From: an uncultured Myxococcales bacterium
GTDB taxonomy: Bacteria > Myxococcota_A > UBA9042 > CAIXZC01
Assembly (NCBI GenBank): GCA_903895725.1
Contig: CAITUV010000048.1
Location: 72,474-136,473 of the forward strand
Length of the DNA stretch: 64,000 bases
Direction: 5' to 3'
Positions 8,214 through 15,958 of the stretch are shown here, piece by piece. A program made the position numbers and the translations under genes. The stretch's first letter is position 1. Each line of letters begins with the position of its first letter. The notes under the pieces were generated by a model. That model did no database searches. It had not been told where the DNA came from and was given only the letters and a program-made list of their open reading frames with translations.

Positions 8214-8684
8214 ATGCACAGACGCATCCAGGCTAGCGCAATCGTGGAGACTCGAGGGTTGACCCGGGTCACAGTAAGTGGCGTTCGTACCGGTCTGGGC
8301 GAGCTCATCGAGCGGATCCTGGCGGACGACGCCACTGCGGAGTTCGTCTGCATCCTCCAGCGCAGCGATGGCAGCACGGACGTAGTCCTCGGGGTGCGAG
8401 CCACCGTCCCTGGGGGACCCCCGCTTCGAGCCCGGGACGAGTCTGTGCTTCGGGAAGGGGGAGTGCTCGAGGTTGCCGCCGGGGTGGCGATGCTGGGAGT
8501 GTACGGCCCACATTTCCGCGAGAAGCCGGGAATCCTGAGCACGTTCCTGACCGCCCTGGGAAAGTCTTCGGCCCCCGTGCTCGGCGTGGCCTCGTCCATT
8601 TCGTCTCTTTGCGCCCTCGTGCCGGAATCGCATTTCGATGCGGCCCGAGATGCCCTGGCAGAGGCCTTCGACACCCCGAAGTGA
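8214..8684 (+). CDS. Orphan tandem ACT-domain protein (aspartokinase regulatory-like)
   Basis: The 156-residue protein has no catalytic domain. Residues about 15-85 and 90-150 resemble the paired ACT domains at the C-terminus of aspartate kinases: TRVTVSGVRTGLGEL, then VAMLGVYGPHFREKPGILST and a final helix FDAARDALAEAF. ACT domains bind amino acids and regulate enzymes or transcription, so this may be a free-standing amino-acid sensor or a subunit that binds a partner (inference). GGTAGGA precedes the ATG. It sits 76 bases after the receiver gene on the same strand and ends nine bases from the convergent lipoprotein gene. A remnant of a broken aspartokinase is less likely, since the frame is intact with its own start. 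Confidence 0.65.
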   Translation: MHRRIQASAIVETRGLTRVTVSGVRTGLGELIERILADDATAEFVCILQRSDGSTDVVLGVRATVPGGPPLRARDESVLREGGVLEVAAGVAMLGVYGPHFREKPGILSTFLTALGKSSAPVLGVASSISSLCALVPESHFDAARDALAEAFDTPK

Positions 8685-8693
8685 TTCTTGTCC

Positions 8694-11600
8694 TCAACCC
8701 TGGGTGAGCTTGCCCGTGACCTGCCCCTGCAGGATCACCGTTCCCCCTTTGACGCGGATGAAGCCGTCTCCACCCTTTCCGCCGGCAGCGCCCTTCCCGC
8801 CGTCCCCGCCCTTCCCACCGGAGCCGCCGCCGTTCTTCCCGCTGCCGCCAAAGGCTCCGCCGCCAGACCAGCCGCCGGAGCCGCCCAGCCCACCACCCGC
8901 CTTGAGGCCGCCAAAGACCTGGACCGTCGAGGCTTCGATGTAGAGGGCCCCGCCCGAACCGCCGCCACCGCCTCCGCCGCCACCGCTGCGCCCCCCACCT
9001 CCGCCACCGCCGATCGGGCCGGTCCCGAACTGGGCCTGCTTTCCGTTTTCCGATATCCCCGAGCCGCCCCCGACTCCCCCCAGGCCGCCCGACACATCGA
9101 GCTCCGCTCCGGCCTTGACCTCCAGGATTCCTCCGGCGCAGACGAGGAGCGCACCGCCCCCGCCGCCGCCCCCGCCGGAACCCCCGGAGAACCCGGCCGT
9201 TCCGCCATAGCCCGTGCCTCCCGTTCCCTGTCCCCATCCTCCGAAGCCGGCAAAACCTCCAAAACCGCCTCCGCTGCCGCCGGTACCGCCGAACAGCACG
9301 GCCAGAGCCTGATCTCCATACAGGCTTCCGGGATTCGACGGGGAACCGACGCCCAGACAACCGGAGCCTCCCAAACCGGGTGAGCCCGGTGCCGACCCGG
9401 CAGTCCCCGCCGTGGCCGGGTCTCCACCGAGGCCGGAAGCCCCCTGCGTCGCATGGCTTCCGCCCGCTCCACCCGAAGCACCGCACCCGCCACCGCCGCC
9501 CCCGGCACCACCTCCTGATGTCCCGTCGGCCCCCTTGCCGCCGCCACCTCCGCACGCACCCTCCTGCCCGGCGCCGGGGCCCGTCGCCATGCCGTTTCCC
9601 GCAGCGCAACCCGGTCCGCTTACCCACTGGCCGCCGGCCCAGCCGCCCGGGCCCGCGATGCCGCCCGTGCCCGCCGTGTTCGTGGCTCCGGACGTGCCGT
9701 CCCCTCCACCGAGGTCGATCTTGCCTGCCACCGTCAGGTCACCCGTCGTCAGCAGGGCAAGGCCGTTCTTGCCCGTTACCGTGACGACAGCCCCCGCGTC
9801 AATCTGCAGGTCCACGAAGTGGAAGACACGCAGTTTGGGCGCCGCAAAGCCGTTGGCCTGACCGGCCTGGGAGAGGAGCTCCACTCCGACCTCGTTGCCG
9901 ACCACGACGGTGTTTCCCCCGACCACGATCTGGCCCGACTCCGTGTTGATGGACACGCTGCCCGACAGGACGAGACTGCCCAGTGCCCCCGACGAGGCCT
10001 TCCCGACGGGGCCGCACGACACCGGGGACACGCACTTGCCGTTCTCGCACATGCCGGACTGGCAGTCGTTGTCCTCGATGCAATCCAGGCCGTTTGCGCA
10101 CTTGGGGCAGAGCGGCCCGCCGCAGTCCACATCAGTCTCCTTGCCGTTCTCGAGCTTGTCCATGCAGTTGGGGGTCTTCCCCTCGCACTTGCCCCCGGCC
10201 GTGCACAGGTCGTCGTAGGTCTCGGCATTCCCGTCGTCGCAGACAGTTCCCTTGCAATCATCGATACATCCGCACTTCTCGGCGGCAGCGCATTTTCCGT
10301 CTCCGCAGCAGGTGGGCTTGGGCTGTCCGCCTCCGCAAATCCCGTCGGGTTGGCAGCTCTCCCCCTGGAGGCAAGGGTCCGTCTGGCAGCTCTGTCCGAG
10401 GCAGTCCTCGACGCACAGGCAGGCTTCGCCGGCCTCGCACGCCCCGTTCCCGCAGCAGCCCGGCTTGAACGCACCGACGCACGCACCAGCGCTGCACGCA
10501 TCGGTCTGGGTGCAGGGATTGTTGTCGTCACAGGGGCCGCTTTGTGGCTCATGCTGACAGTCGAGCAGGGGGTCGCACCAGTCCTTGGTGCAGGGGTTCT
10601 TGTCGTCGCATCCTTTGGCCTGGCCGCCGGTGCAGAGGCCTCCCAGGCACGACTCGCCGCTGGTGCAGCCGTCGCCGTCATCGCACGGGCCGCCGTTTTG
10701 AGGCGCATGAAGGCAGCCATCGAGCGGGTCGCACGAATCCACCGTGCACGGATCCTTGTCCGCACAGTCGAGCGCCACCGGGCCCGCCTGGCACAATCCG
10801 TCCGCACAGAGGTCGCCCACGGTGCACACGCTGCCGTCGTCGCACGCATCCTTGTTGGGCGGGTTGCTGCACCCCTGCGTTCCGTCGCAGACGTCTTCCG
10901 TGCAAGGGTTGCCGTCATCACACGATTCCTCATCCACGAGCTTGAGATGGCAACCCGTCTGCGGATCCCACAGGCCGTCCCCCAGGTCGATGTGCGTACA
11001 GAACGTCTTCGCCTTGTCGAAGCACACCGAAGGAGGCGGGTAGCACCACTCGTCCGCCTTCTGCTGGTCGAGTGCGCAGCCCGTGTCGGCGTTGCACTCC
11101 ACCCCGGCCAGGAGGCAGGTCAACGCCGGCTTGAGAAGCTCGGCAAGGCAGTCCTCCTTGGTCGTGCCTTCGCCCGGCTTGCACAGGCCGATGGTCTCCT
11201 TGCCCAGTGGACCGTCCATTGAGAGGTCGAGGACGCAGACGTCACCCGACGTGCATTCGCTGCCGTCCTCGCAGTTATCCCCTACAACCGCCTGCGCCCT
11301 GCAGTAGCGCACCTTGGTCGTTGCCGTTCCCGGTGCCGACGGGTCCGGGATCCAGTGACAGGTCAGTTCGGTGCAGGCCTGGCAATCCACACCGCAGTCT
11401 TTGGGAAACGCCGAAGAGTCGCAGTACTCGTCCAGCCCCGAGTCCGGAACGCAGTCTCCCTTCGCATTGCAGGACCGCCCGTTGCACGTCTGGTCGGTTC
11501 CCCCTCCAGCGGCCAGCCAGCAGGCGGTCCCCTCCGGCTTGAGCACGACCAGGCACTCCTCCTGGCTGTCGACACACTTCACCTGCTCCGTGCATCCGAA

Positions 11601-12149
11601 CGGGTCGATGCCGGAGTCCAGCTCCTCGCATTCCAACTGCAGCTCAGTCGGCTCCGCCGCCGAAGTGTCCGGCTCGCCATCCTTGCACACGATGCCGGTC
11701 CAGCAGAGGGACTTGAACGGCGGTACCCCGTCCGCCAGTGGGACTTCCTCTTCGCCACACAGCCCGTCCTTGGGGTTGCACTCCCCTCGGGTGCAGGGGT
11801 TGCCATCCAGCTCGGGACATTCAATCGGCTCGAGATCCTCACATACGCCGGCCCCGTCGCACCGTCCTCCAACGTGGCACGGCGAAACGCAGTCCGTGCC
11901 CTTAGGCTCGTACTCGACCACGCAGCATCCCGCCTCGCAGGAGACGGCAGCCACGCACGCATCCACCTGGCCGCAATCCCCTGCCGTAGTGCAGGCGGTT
12001 CCGAGGCAGATGGCGGCTTCCGCACCCGTATCGGAGGGAGTCTCGGAGCGGACGTCGGCTGCGGGGGCCGTGGTGGTGCCGCCGCATGCCGCCAGAGAGA
12101 GCACCCCGCACACCATCGCAATCCGCACTGTCATGGAAAGCGCCTGCAT
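8694..12149 (-). CDS. Giant Cys-rich lipoprotein with Gly-rich C-terminal domain
   Basis: This 1151-residue predicted outer-surface lipoprotein has a signal with lipobox LAAC (Cys 22). Residues about 40-430 form a Cys-rich core shared with the next two Cys-rich paralogs (HWIPDP, CDDGNPCT and WCYPP motifs). Then come repeats of the CDDGxPCTxDxCD type (Dictyostelium-repeat-like), CGNGACEAGEACLC-like turns and a DNDCQSGMCENGKC finger. The last about 340 residues are extremely Gly/Ser-rich (GGGGGGRSGGGGGGGGGSGG). The start at 12149 has GAGGTGG upstream; an upstream in-frame Met lacks a site and would bury the signal. It lies 68 bases downstream of the related 786-residue gene. No enzymatic domain was seen, and an adhesive or structural role is inference. 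Confidence 0.78.
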   Translation of the reverse strand: MQALSMTVRIAMVCGVLSLAACGGTTTAPAADVRSETPSDTGAEAAICLGTACTTAGDCGQVDACVAAVSCEAGCCVVEYEPKGTDCVSPCHVGGRCDGAGVCEDLEPIECPELDGNPCTRGECNPKDGLCGEEEVPLADGVPPFKSLCWTGIVCKDGEPDTSAAEPTELQLECEELDSGIDPFGCTEQVKCVDSQEECLVVLKPEGTACWLAAGGGTDQTCNGRSCNAKGDCVPDSGLDEYCDSSAFPKDCGVDCQACTELTCHWIPDPSAPGTATTKVRYCRAQAVVGDNCEDGSECTSGDVCVLDLSMDGPLGKETIGLCKPGEGTTKEDCLAELLKPALTCLLAGVECNADTGCALDQQKADEWCYPPPSVCFDKAKTFCTHIDLGDGLWDPQTGCHLKLVDEESCDDGNPCTEDVCDGTQGCSNPPNKDACDDGSVCTVGDLCADGLCQAGPVALDCADKDPCTVDSCDPLDGCLHAPQNGGPCDDGDGCTSGESCLGGLCTGGQAKGCDDKNPCTKDWCDPLLDCQHEPQSGPCDDNNPCTQTDACSAGACVGAFKPGCCGNGACEAGEACLCVEDCLGQSCQTDPCLQGESCQPDGICGGGQPKPTCCGDGKCAAAEKCGCIDDCKGTVCDDGNAETYDDLCTAGGKCEGKTPNCMDKLENGKETDVDCGGPLCPKCANGLDCIEDNDCQSGMCENGKCVSPVSCGPVGKASSGALGSLVLSGSVSINTESGQIVVGGNTVVVGNEVGVELLSQAGQANGFAAPKLRVFHFVDLQIDAGAVVTVTGKNGLALLTTGDLTVAGKIDLGGGDGTSGATNTAGTGGIAGPGGWAGGQWVSGPGCAAGNGMATGPGAGQEGACGGGGGKGADGTSGGGAGGGGGGCGASGGAGGSHATQGASGLGGDPATAGTAGSAPGSPGLGGSGCLGVGSPSNPGSLYGDQALAVLFGGTGGSGGGFGGFAGFGGWGQGTGGTGYGGTAGFSGGSGGGGGGGGALLVCAGGILEVKAGAELDVSGGLGGVGGGSGISENGKQAQFGTGPIGGGGGGGRSGGGGGGGGGSGGALYIEASTVQVFGGLKAGGGLGGSGGWSGGGAFGGSGKNGGGSGGKGGDGGKGAAGGKGGDGFIRVKGGTVILQGQVTGKLTQG

Positions 12150-12217
12150 GGCCGACCACCTCACTCTTCCAACCCGCCAGGATGAAGCATCGCCCACCGA
12201 TCGGCAGGCGGTTCGAC

Positions 12218-14578
12218 TCAATAGCATTCCGCTGCCCAGATCTTCCACCCGAACTGGTTGTTCTGCTCGAACGGGAAGGACGAAGCGCCGATCCCGTGCG
12301 CCGAGTGGCAGACGCAGACGGCACCCGTATCGGGATCATCGCTGTACCAGATGTATTTGGCGCAGAGGGCCTGCATCTGCCCGCACGACAGGGCGCACGC
12401 CTCCTTGCTGGAATCATCGCCGTGGACTGCCGGCACGTACTCCGCCACCTTGCACTCCTGCCACTGCGTCATGTTGCCGCAGACCGTCGGCTTGCAGGGC
12501 TGGGTGTTGCAGTCCTCGCTTTGAGACGAAGCACCCACGCACCACGCACCGCCACAGGACGGCGCCGGACTGTCGCAGGACCGGTTGCACGTCCTCTTTC
12601 CCCCGCCGCACTGCTTGTCACACACGCCGCACGACCACCCGGACCATCCGCCGTTGACCGGAGTGCAGTTGGTGACGCACGTCCCGCCGTCGCAGAACTG
12701 GCCGGCCGCACAGCTTCCGCAGCTGCCGCCGCAGCCGTTGTCGCCACACTGCTTGCCCGCACAGTTGGGAGTGCACACGCACTGGCTGGCGACGCACTGG
12801 TACCCGCCGGGACAGCTTCCGCACGTGCCGCCGCAGCCGTTGTCGCCGCACTGCTTGTTCGTGCACTGGGCGATGCAGAGGCAGGTGCCGTCGGCCAGGC
12901 ACACATTGTTGTTCGGACAGGTCCCGCAATTGCCGCCGCACCCATCCGGACCGCATTGTTTGGCAACGCAGTCAGGGATGCACTGGCACTTGCCGTCCGC
13001 CAGACAAACGTGGAGGGGCGGACAAGTCCCACAGCTCCCGCCGCATCCGTCATCACCACAGCTCTTGCCAGCGCACTGCGTCGCGCACTCGCACGCATCA
13101 CCGGTTCCGTCGCCGTCGCCGTCCACCTGGTCGGCGTTGGCCACAGCCGGGCAGTTGTCGTTGCAGCCTTGAGTCACTCCCTTCCCGCAGAGCTGCGGGT
13201 AGCCGCTGTTTGCCACACCGTCCACGTCCGGGTCGGGAAGACCGACGCATGCTCCCGATTTGCAGGAATCATCCACCGTGATGTCGGAGCCATCGTCGCA
13301 CGCGGAGCCATCCTGCGGGCCATGCTTGCAGCCCGCTGCCGTGTCACACGAATCCTGCGTGCAGGGGTTCCCGTCATCGCACCCTTCCTGGCTGAATACG
13401 ATCAGGTGGCAGCCGGTCTCGGAGTTCCACTTGCCGTCCCCGATGTCGACCTGAGTGCAGTAGGTCTGAGTCTGGTTGTAGCAAACCGGCGCGGGCGGAT
13501 AGCACCATGCATCGGCCGCTGCCTGGTTGAACGCACAACCATTGGCTTCGTCGCACGTTACACCTGCCTTGAGGCAGGGAAGGGCGGCCTTGTCCATGTC
13601 CTCGAGGCATTCCTCCTTGGTCTTGCCTTCACCGGGCTTGCACCCGCCCAGTGTCTCCTTCCCCATCGGGCCGTTCGCCTGGCCAGCGAGCACGCATTGG
13701 TCAGCCACGGTGCAATCGTTACCATCATCACACGTCTGGCCCGGAAGTGCCTCGGGCCGGCAGTACTGCACCTTCTTGGTCGGGGTCGTTCCGGCATCAG
13801 GATCCGGAATCCAGAAGCAGACGAGATCCGTGCACACACGGCAGTCTTCACCGCATTCGGCAGGGTAGGAGGAATCTGCGCACGCCACGTCGAAGGCGAC
13901 GTCGTCGGCGCACTCACCCTTCGAGTCGCACGAGCGGCCCGGGCAGGTGTCGCCCTTGCCTCCGTTGCTTCCGACCCAACATTGGGTGCCCTCCGCCTTG
14001 AGCTGCACTACGCATTCCTCCTGGCTGTCCACGCATACGACGGCCTCGACGCACCCGAACGGGTCGAGCGCAGCGTCCTGGGCCTGGCACTGTTGTGCGA
14101 GAGCCGACGGAACCGCCTGGGCATCGTCGACCTCTCCAGCTTTGCACAGCATGTTGTCCCAGCAGGACGATTCCACTGGCGCCGGGCCATCCGGCAGAGG
14201 CGTTTCCTTGCCGCATTCCCCGGACTTCGGGTCGCACACCGGTGCCGTGCACGGATTCCCGTCTTCCTCCTCGCACAGGACCGGCGTCGTGTCCACGCAC
14301 TCTCCGTTGGCGGCACACTTGCCACCTACGCTGCAGCCGTCGGCGCACTCGGTTCCCTCAGGTCTGAACTGGTAGAGGCAGCAGCCGTCCGCACAAGTCA
14401 CTGCGGTCAGGCAAGGTCCGGACACCTGGCACTCGTCCACCGTCGTGCACGGGTTGCCCAGGCAGGCAATCTGCTCGTCCTTCTCCTGGACATCCGGCAC
14501 GTCGGCCGTGCTCACCGGATCGCTGCCACAGGCAGCGCACAGAACCAGCAACGGCAAGAATGCCAACCACCGACTCAT
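12218..14578 (-). CDS. Cys-rich lipoprotein with TSP type-3-like and TSP type-1-like modules
   Basis: This 786-residue lipoprotein (lipobox CAAC, Cys 17) shares its N-terminal 430 residues with the neighbouring 1151-residue protein. Next come a thrombospondin type-3-like stretch (NCPAVANADQVDGDGDGTGD, about 465-490) expected to bind Ca2+, four CGDDGCGG-type modules, and a thrombospondin type-1-like module beginning GGWSGWSCGVCDKQCGGG (about 640-695). A C-terminal Cys-containing domain ending WAAECY follows. TSP1 modules are adhesive in eukaryotes, so a surface adhesion role is plausible but inferred. The start at 14578 has AAGGGGG upstream and lies below a good promoter at 14627-14655. A longer frame through the tandem repeat is rejected. 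Confidence 0.78.
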   Translation of the reverse strand: MSRWLAFLPLLVLCAACGSDPVSTADVPDVQEKDEQIACLGNPCTTVDECQVSGPCLTAVTCADGCCLYQFRPEGTECADGCSVGGKCAANGECVDTTPVLCEEEDGNPCTAPVCDPKSGECGKETPLPDGPAPVESSCWDNMLCKAGEVDDAQAVPSALAQQCQAQDAALDPFGCVEAVVCVDSQEECVVQLKAEGTQCWVGSNGGKGDTCPGRSCDSKGECADDVAFDVACADSSYPAECGEDCRVCTDLVCFWIPDPDAGTTPTKKVQYCRPEALPGQTCDDGNDCTVADQCVLAGQANGPMGKETLGGCKPGEGKTKEECLEDMDKAALPCLKAGVTCDEANGCAFNQAAADAWCYPPAPVCYNQTQTYCTQVDIGDGKWNSETGCHLIVFSQEGCDDGNPCTQDSCDTAAGCKHGPQDGSACDDGSDITVDDSCKSGACVGLPDPDVDGVANSGYPQLCGKGVTQGCNDNCPAVANADQVDGDGDGTGDACECATQCAGKSCGDDGCGGSCGTCPPLHVCLADGKCQCIPDCVAKQCGPDGCGGNCGTCPNNNVCLADGTCLCIAQCTNKQCGDNGCGGTCGSCPGGYQCVASQCVCTPNCAGKQCGDNGCGGSCGSCAAGQFCDGGTCVTNCTPVNGGWSGWSCGVCDKQCGGGKRTCNRSCDSPAPSCGGAWCVGASSQSEDCNTQPCKPTVCGNMTQWQECKVAEYVPAVHGDDSSKEACALSCGQMQALCAKYIWYSDDPDTGAVCVCHSAHGIGASSFPFEQNNQFGWKIWAAECY

Positions 14579-14626
14579 CGTTTCCCCCTTCCAGGGCTTG
14601 CCCCGTAGCGCAACATGTCCAAAGCG

Positions 14627-14655
14627 GTGATATCGGAAGCGGCGAGGCAAGTCAA
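14627..14655 (-). promoter_or_regulatory. Sigma-70-type promoter of the Cys-rich lipoprotein operon
   Basis: On the minus strand it reads TTGACT, 17-base spacer, TATCAC, about 45 bases upstream of the start codon at 14578. The -35 box is followed by TGC, exactly as in the promoter at 25355-25383. It supports the start codon chosen. Confidence 0.65.
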
Positions 14656-14682
14656 CTGCCAGCCCTGCCCAGAGCGGAGAAC

Positions 14683-14892
14683 GGGGAGCGTCATAAGTCG
14701 GGCGATGTTGCATCATCCCGGGAGTTGTGACGCCTGGAGCGTCACAAGTCGGCCGATGTTGCGTCATCCCGGGAGTTGTGACGCCGGGAGCGTCATAAGT
14801 CGGCCGATGTTGCGTCATCCCGGGAGTTGTGACGCCGGGAGCGTCATAAGTCGGCCGATGTTGCGTCATCCCGGGAGTTGTGACGCCGGGAG
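14683..14892. repeat. 51-bp tandem repeat, about four copies, with internal inverted repeats
   Basis: Four near-identical 51-base units run head to tail; copies 3 and 4 look identical and copies 1-2 differ at a few positions. Each contains TGACGC and GCGTCA as inverted pairs (TGACGCCGGGAGCGTCA and a wider pair around the palindrome CCCGGG). The period of 51 bases is about five helical turns, so all sites would face the same side of the DNA. It lies between two divergent promoters, which suggests an operator array (inference). Confidence 0.85.
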
Positions 14893-14913
14893 TGCGATGA
14901 ATCGTGTTGGCCG

Positions 14914-14943
14914 TTGTTCAGGCCTGCTCCTACGTGCTAGCAT
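14914..14943 (+). promoter_or_regulatory. Weak sigma-70-type promoter for the E2-like gene
   Basis: TTGTTC, 18-base spacer, TAGCAT, 64 bases upstream of the start at 15008 and just beyond the repeat array. The match is moderate. Confidence 0.35.
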
Positions 14944-15007
14944 CACGGTCACGGAAAGAGGTCAATCACGGGACGGACGGAACGGGTATTACGGAGAGGA
15001 GGGCGAC

Positions 15008-15850
15008 ATGGGCATCCTGGAGAGAAGCGACGGAACCAGGGTACGAGGGCTTCCGCTGCTGAGGGGGTTCCTTCCATTCGTCATGCCGGGGCGCAACGAG
15101 TCCGCCGTCTTCTTCGAGCAGAAGCTGCGGGTCGAAGGGACCCTCACCTACCTGTCGACGCGGCTCGAGCGGGGGCTGCCGAAGGTCTCTTTTTTCCATG
15201 TCGTGCTCGCTGCCGTGGCCAGGGTCCTGGAGGAACGACCCAAGCTGCATCGCTTCGTGGTCGGACGGCGGACCTATGCCCGCAGACACCTGGAGATGTC
15301 GTTCGCGGTCAAGAAGTCCATGGCGGACGAGGCCGTGATGACCACGGTCAAGGTGCGGTTTCCTGCAGGAGTTGCGCTGAGCGACATTCCCGGGCTGGTG
15401 GACAGGGCCATTGCCGAAGGGCGGGGACAATCGATGACGACCTCGGAGAGGGAGATGTCGGTCGTCGGCCTCCTGCCCCGCTTTCTGGTCCGATTCGTGA
15501 TGTGGGCGCAGCGGGTGCTCGACTACTGGGGTCTGCTACCGGCAGCGATGATTCGTAACGACCCGCTGTATGCCAGTGTTTTCCTGGCCAACCTCGGCAG
15601 CATCGGCGTCGATGCTCCCTTCCACCACCTGTACGAGTATGGCACCGTGCCCATCTTCGTGGCCATCGGCCGCATCCACGACGAGCCGGTGGTCACCCGG
15701 GAAGGCATGCTCGCCGTGGGCCGTGTCGTCACGCTCCGATACACGTTCGATGAGCGCATTGCGGACGGGTACTACTGCGCTCGAAGCCTCGAGCGGTTCC
15801 AGCGCTACATCGAGGAGCCGGAGCTGTTGGAACAGCCCCTCTCAGACTGA
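15008..15850 (+). CDS. 2-oxoacid dehydrogenase E2 acyltransferase-like protein lacking the catalytic His
   Basis: The 280-residue protein has the chloramphenicol-acetyltransferase/E2 catalytic-domain fold over its whole length: LTYLSTRLE and FHVVLAAVARVLEERPKLHRFV near the start, SVFLANLGSIG about 205 and the terminal block FDERIADGYYCARSL. In true E2 enzymes that block reads DHRxxDG with a catalytic His; here it is DER (residues 248-250), so the usual acyl transfer is unlikely. There is no lipoyl or E1/E3-binding domain. Homologs of this short type occur in many bacteria with unknown function. GGAGAGGAGG precedes the ATG. It may be a lipid- or CoA-related acyltransferase variant or a non-catalytic binder. 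Confidence 0.7.
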   Translation: MGILERSDGTRVRGLPLLRGFLPFVMPGRNESAVFFEQKLRVEGTLTYLSTRLERGLPKVSFFHVVLAAVARVLEERPKLHRFVVGRRTYARRHLEMSFAVKKSMADEAVMTTVKVRFPAGVALSDIPGLVDRAIAEGRGQSMTTSEREMSVVGLLPRFLVRFVMWAQRVLDYWGLLPAAMIRNDPLYASVFLANLGSIGVDAPFHHLYEYGTVPIFVAIGRIHDEPVVTREGMLAVGRVVTLRYTFDERIADGYYCARSLERFQRYIEEPELLEQPLSD

Positions 15851-15872
15851 CCGAGACGGCCGCAGCCCGGTC

Positions 15873-15901
15873 TTGCAGAGAGGTCTCTACAGGAGTATGA
15901 A
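15873..15901 (+). promoter_or_regulatory. Sigma-70-type promoter upstream of the third Cys-rich lipoprotein
   Basis: TTGCAG, 17-base spacer, TATGAA. Transcription would begin near 15908, giving a 50-nt leader to the GTG at 15959. Confidence 0.5.
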
Positions 15902-15958
15902 TCGGGGCGTTGGCTGCGGCGAACCATGGAATCGTGGGCTGGGATGGGGAGGGTATCG

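Larger units (their letters stand above)
14579..15007. other. Divergent intergenic region carrying promoters and a 51-bp tandem repeat
   Basis: These 429 bases lie between the TSP-type lipoprotein and the acyltransferase-like gene. In order they hold the minus-strand promoter (14627-14655), the 51-bp repeat array (14683-14892) and a weaker plus-strand promoter (14914-14943). The frames open through the array on both strands read a 17-residue repeat and lack ribosome sites, so no gene is called. Confidence 0.6.

Noticed and set aside
12086..14608. 840-codon plus-strand frame opposite the TSP-type lipoprotein
   Set aside because: Antisense shadow of repetitive Cys codons; composition is Ala/Arg/Val-rich without domain structure.
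14579..14869. N-terminal extension of the TSP-type lipoprotein made of a 17-residue repeat
   Set aside because: The promoter at 14627-14655 lies inside it, and the lipoprotein signal begins only at 14578.
14683..14892. CRISPR array
   Set aside because: Units are contiguous with no unique spacers and no cas genes are present.
14615..15007. Upstream extension of the acyltransferase-like gene through the 51-bp repeats
   Set aside because: The extension reads a 17-residue repeat, has no ribosome site, and the ATG at 15008 has a strong one and starts a normal-length protein.
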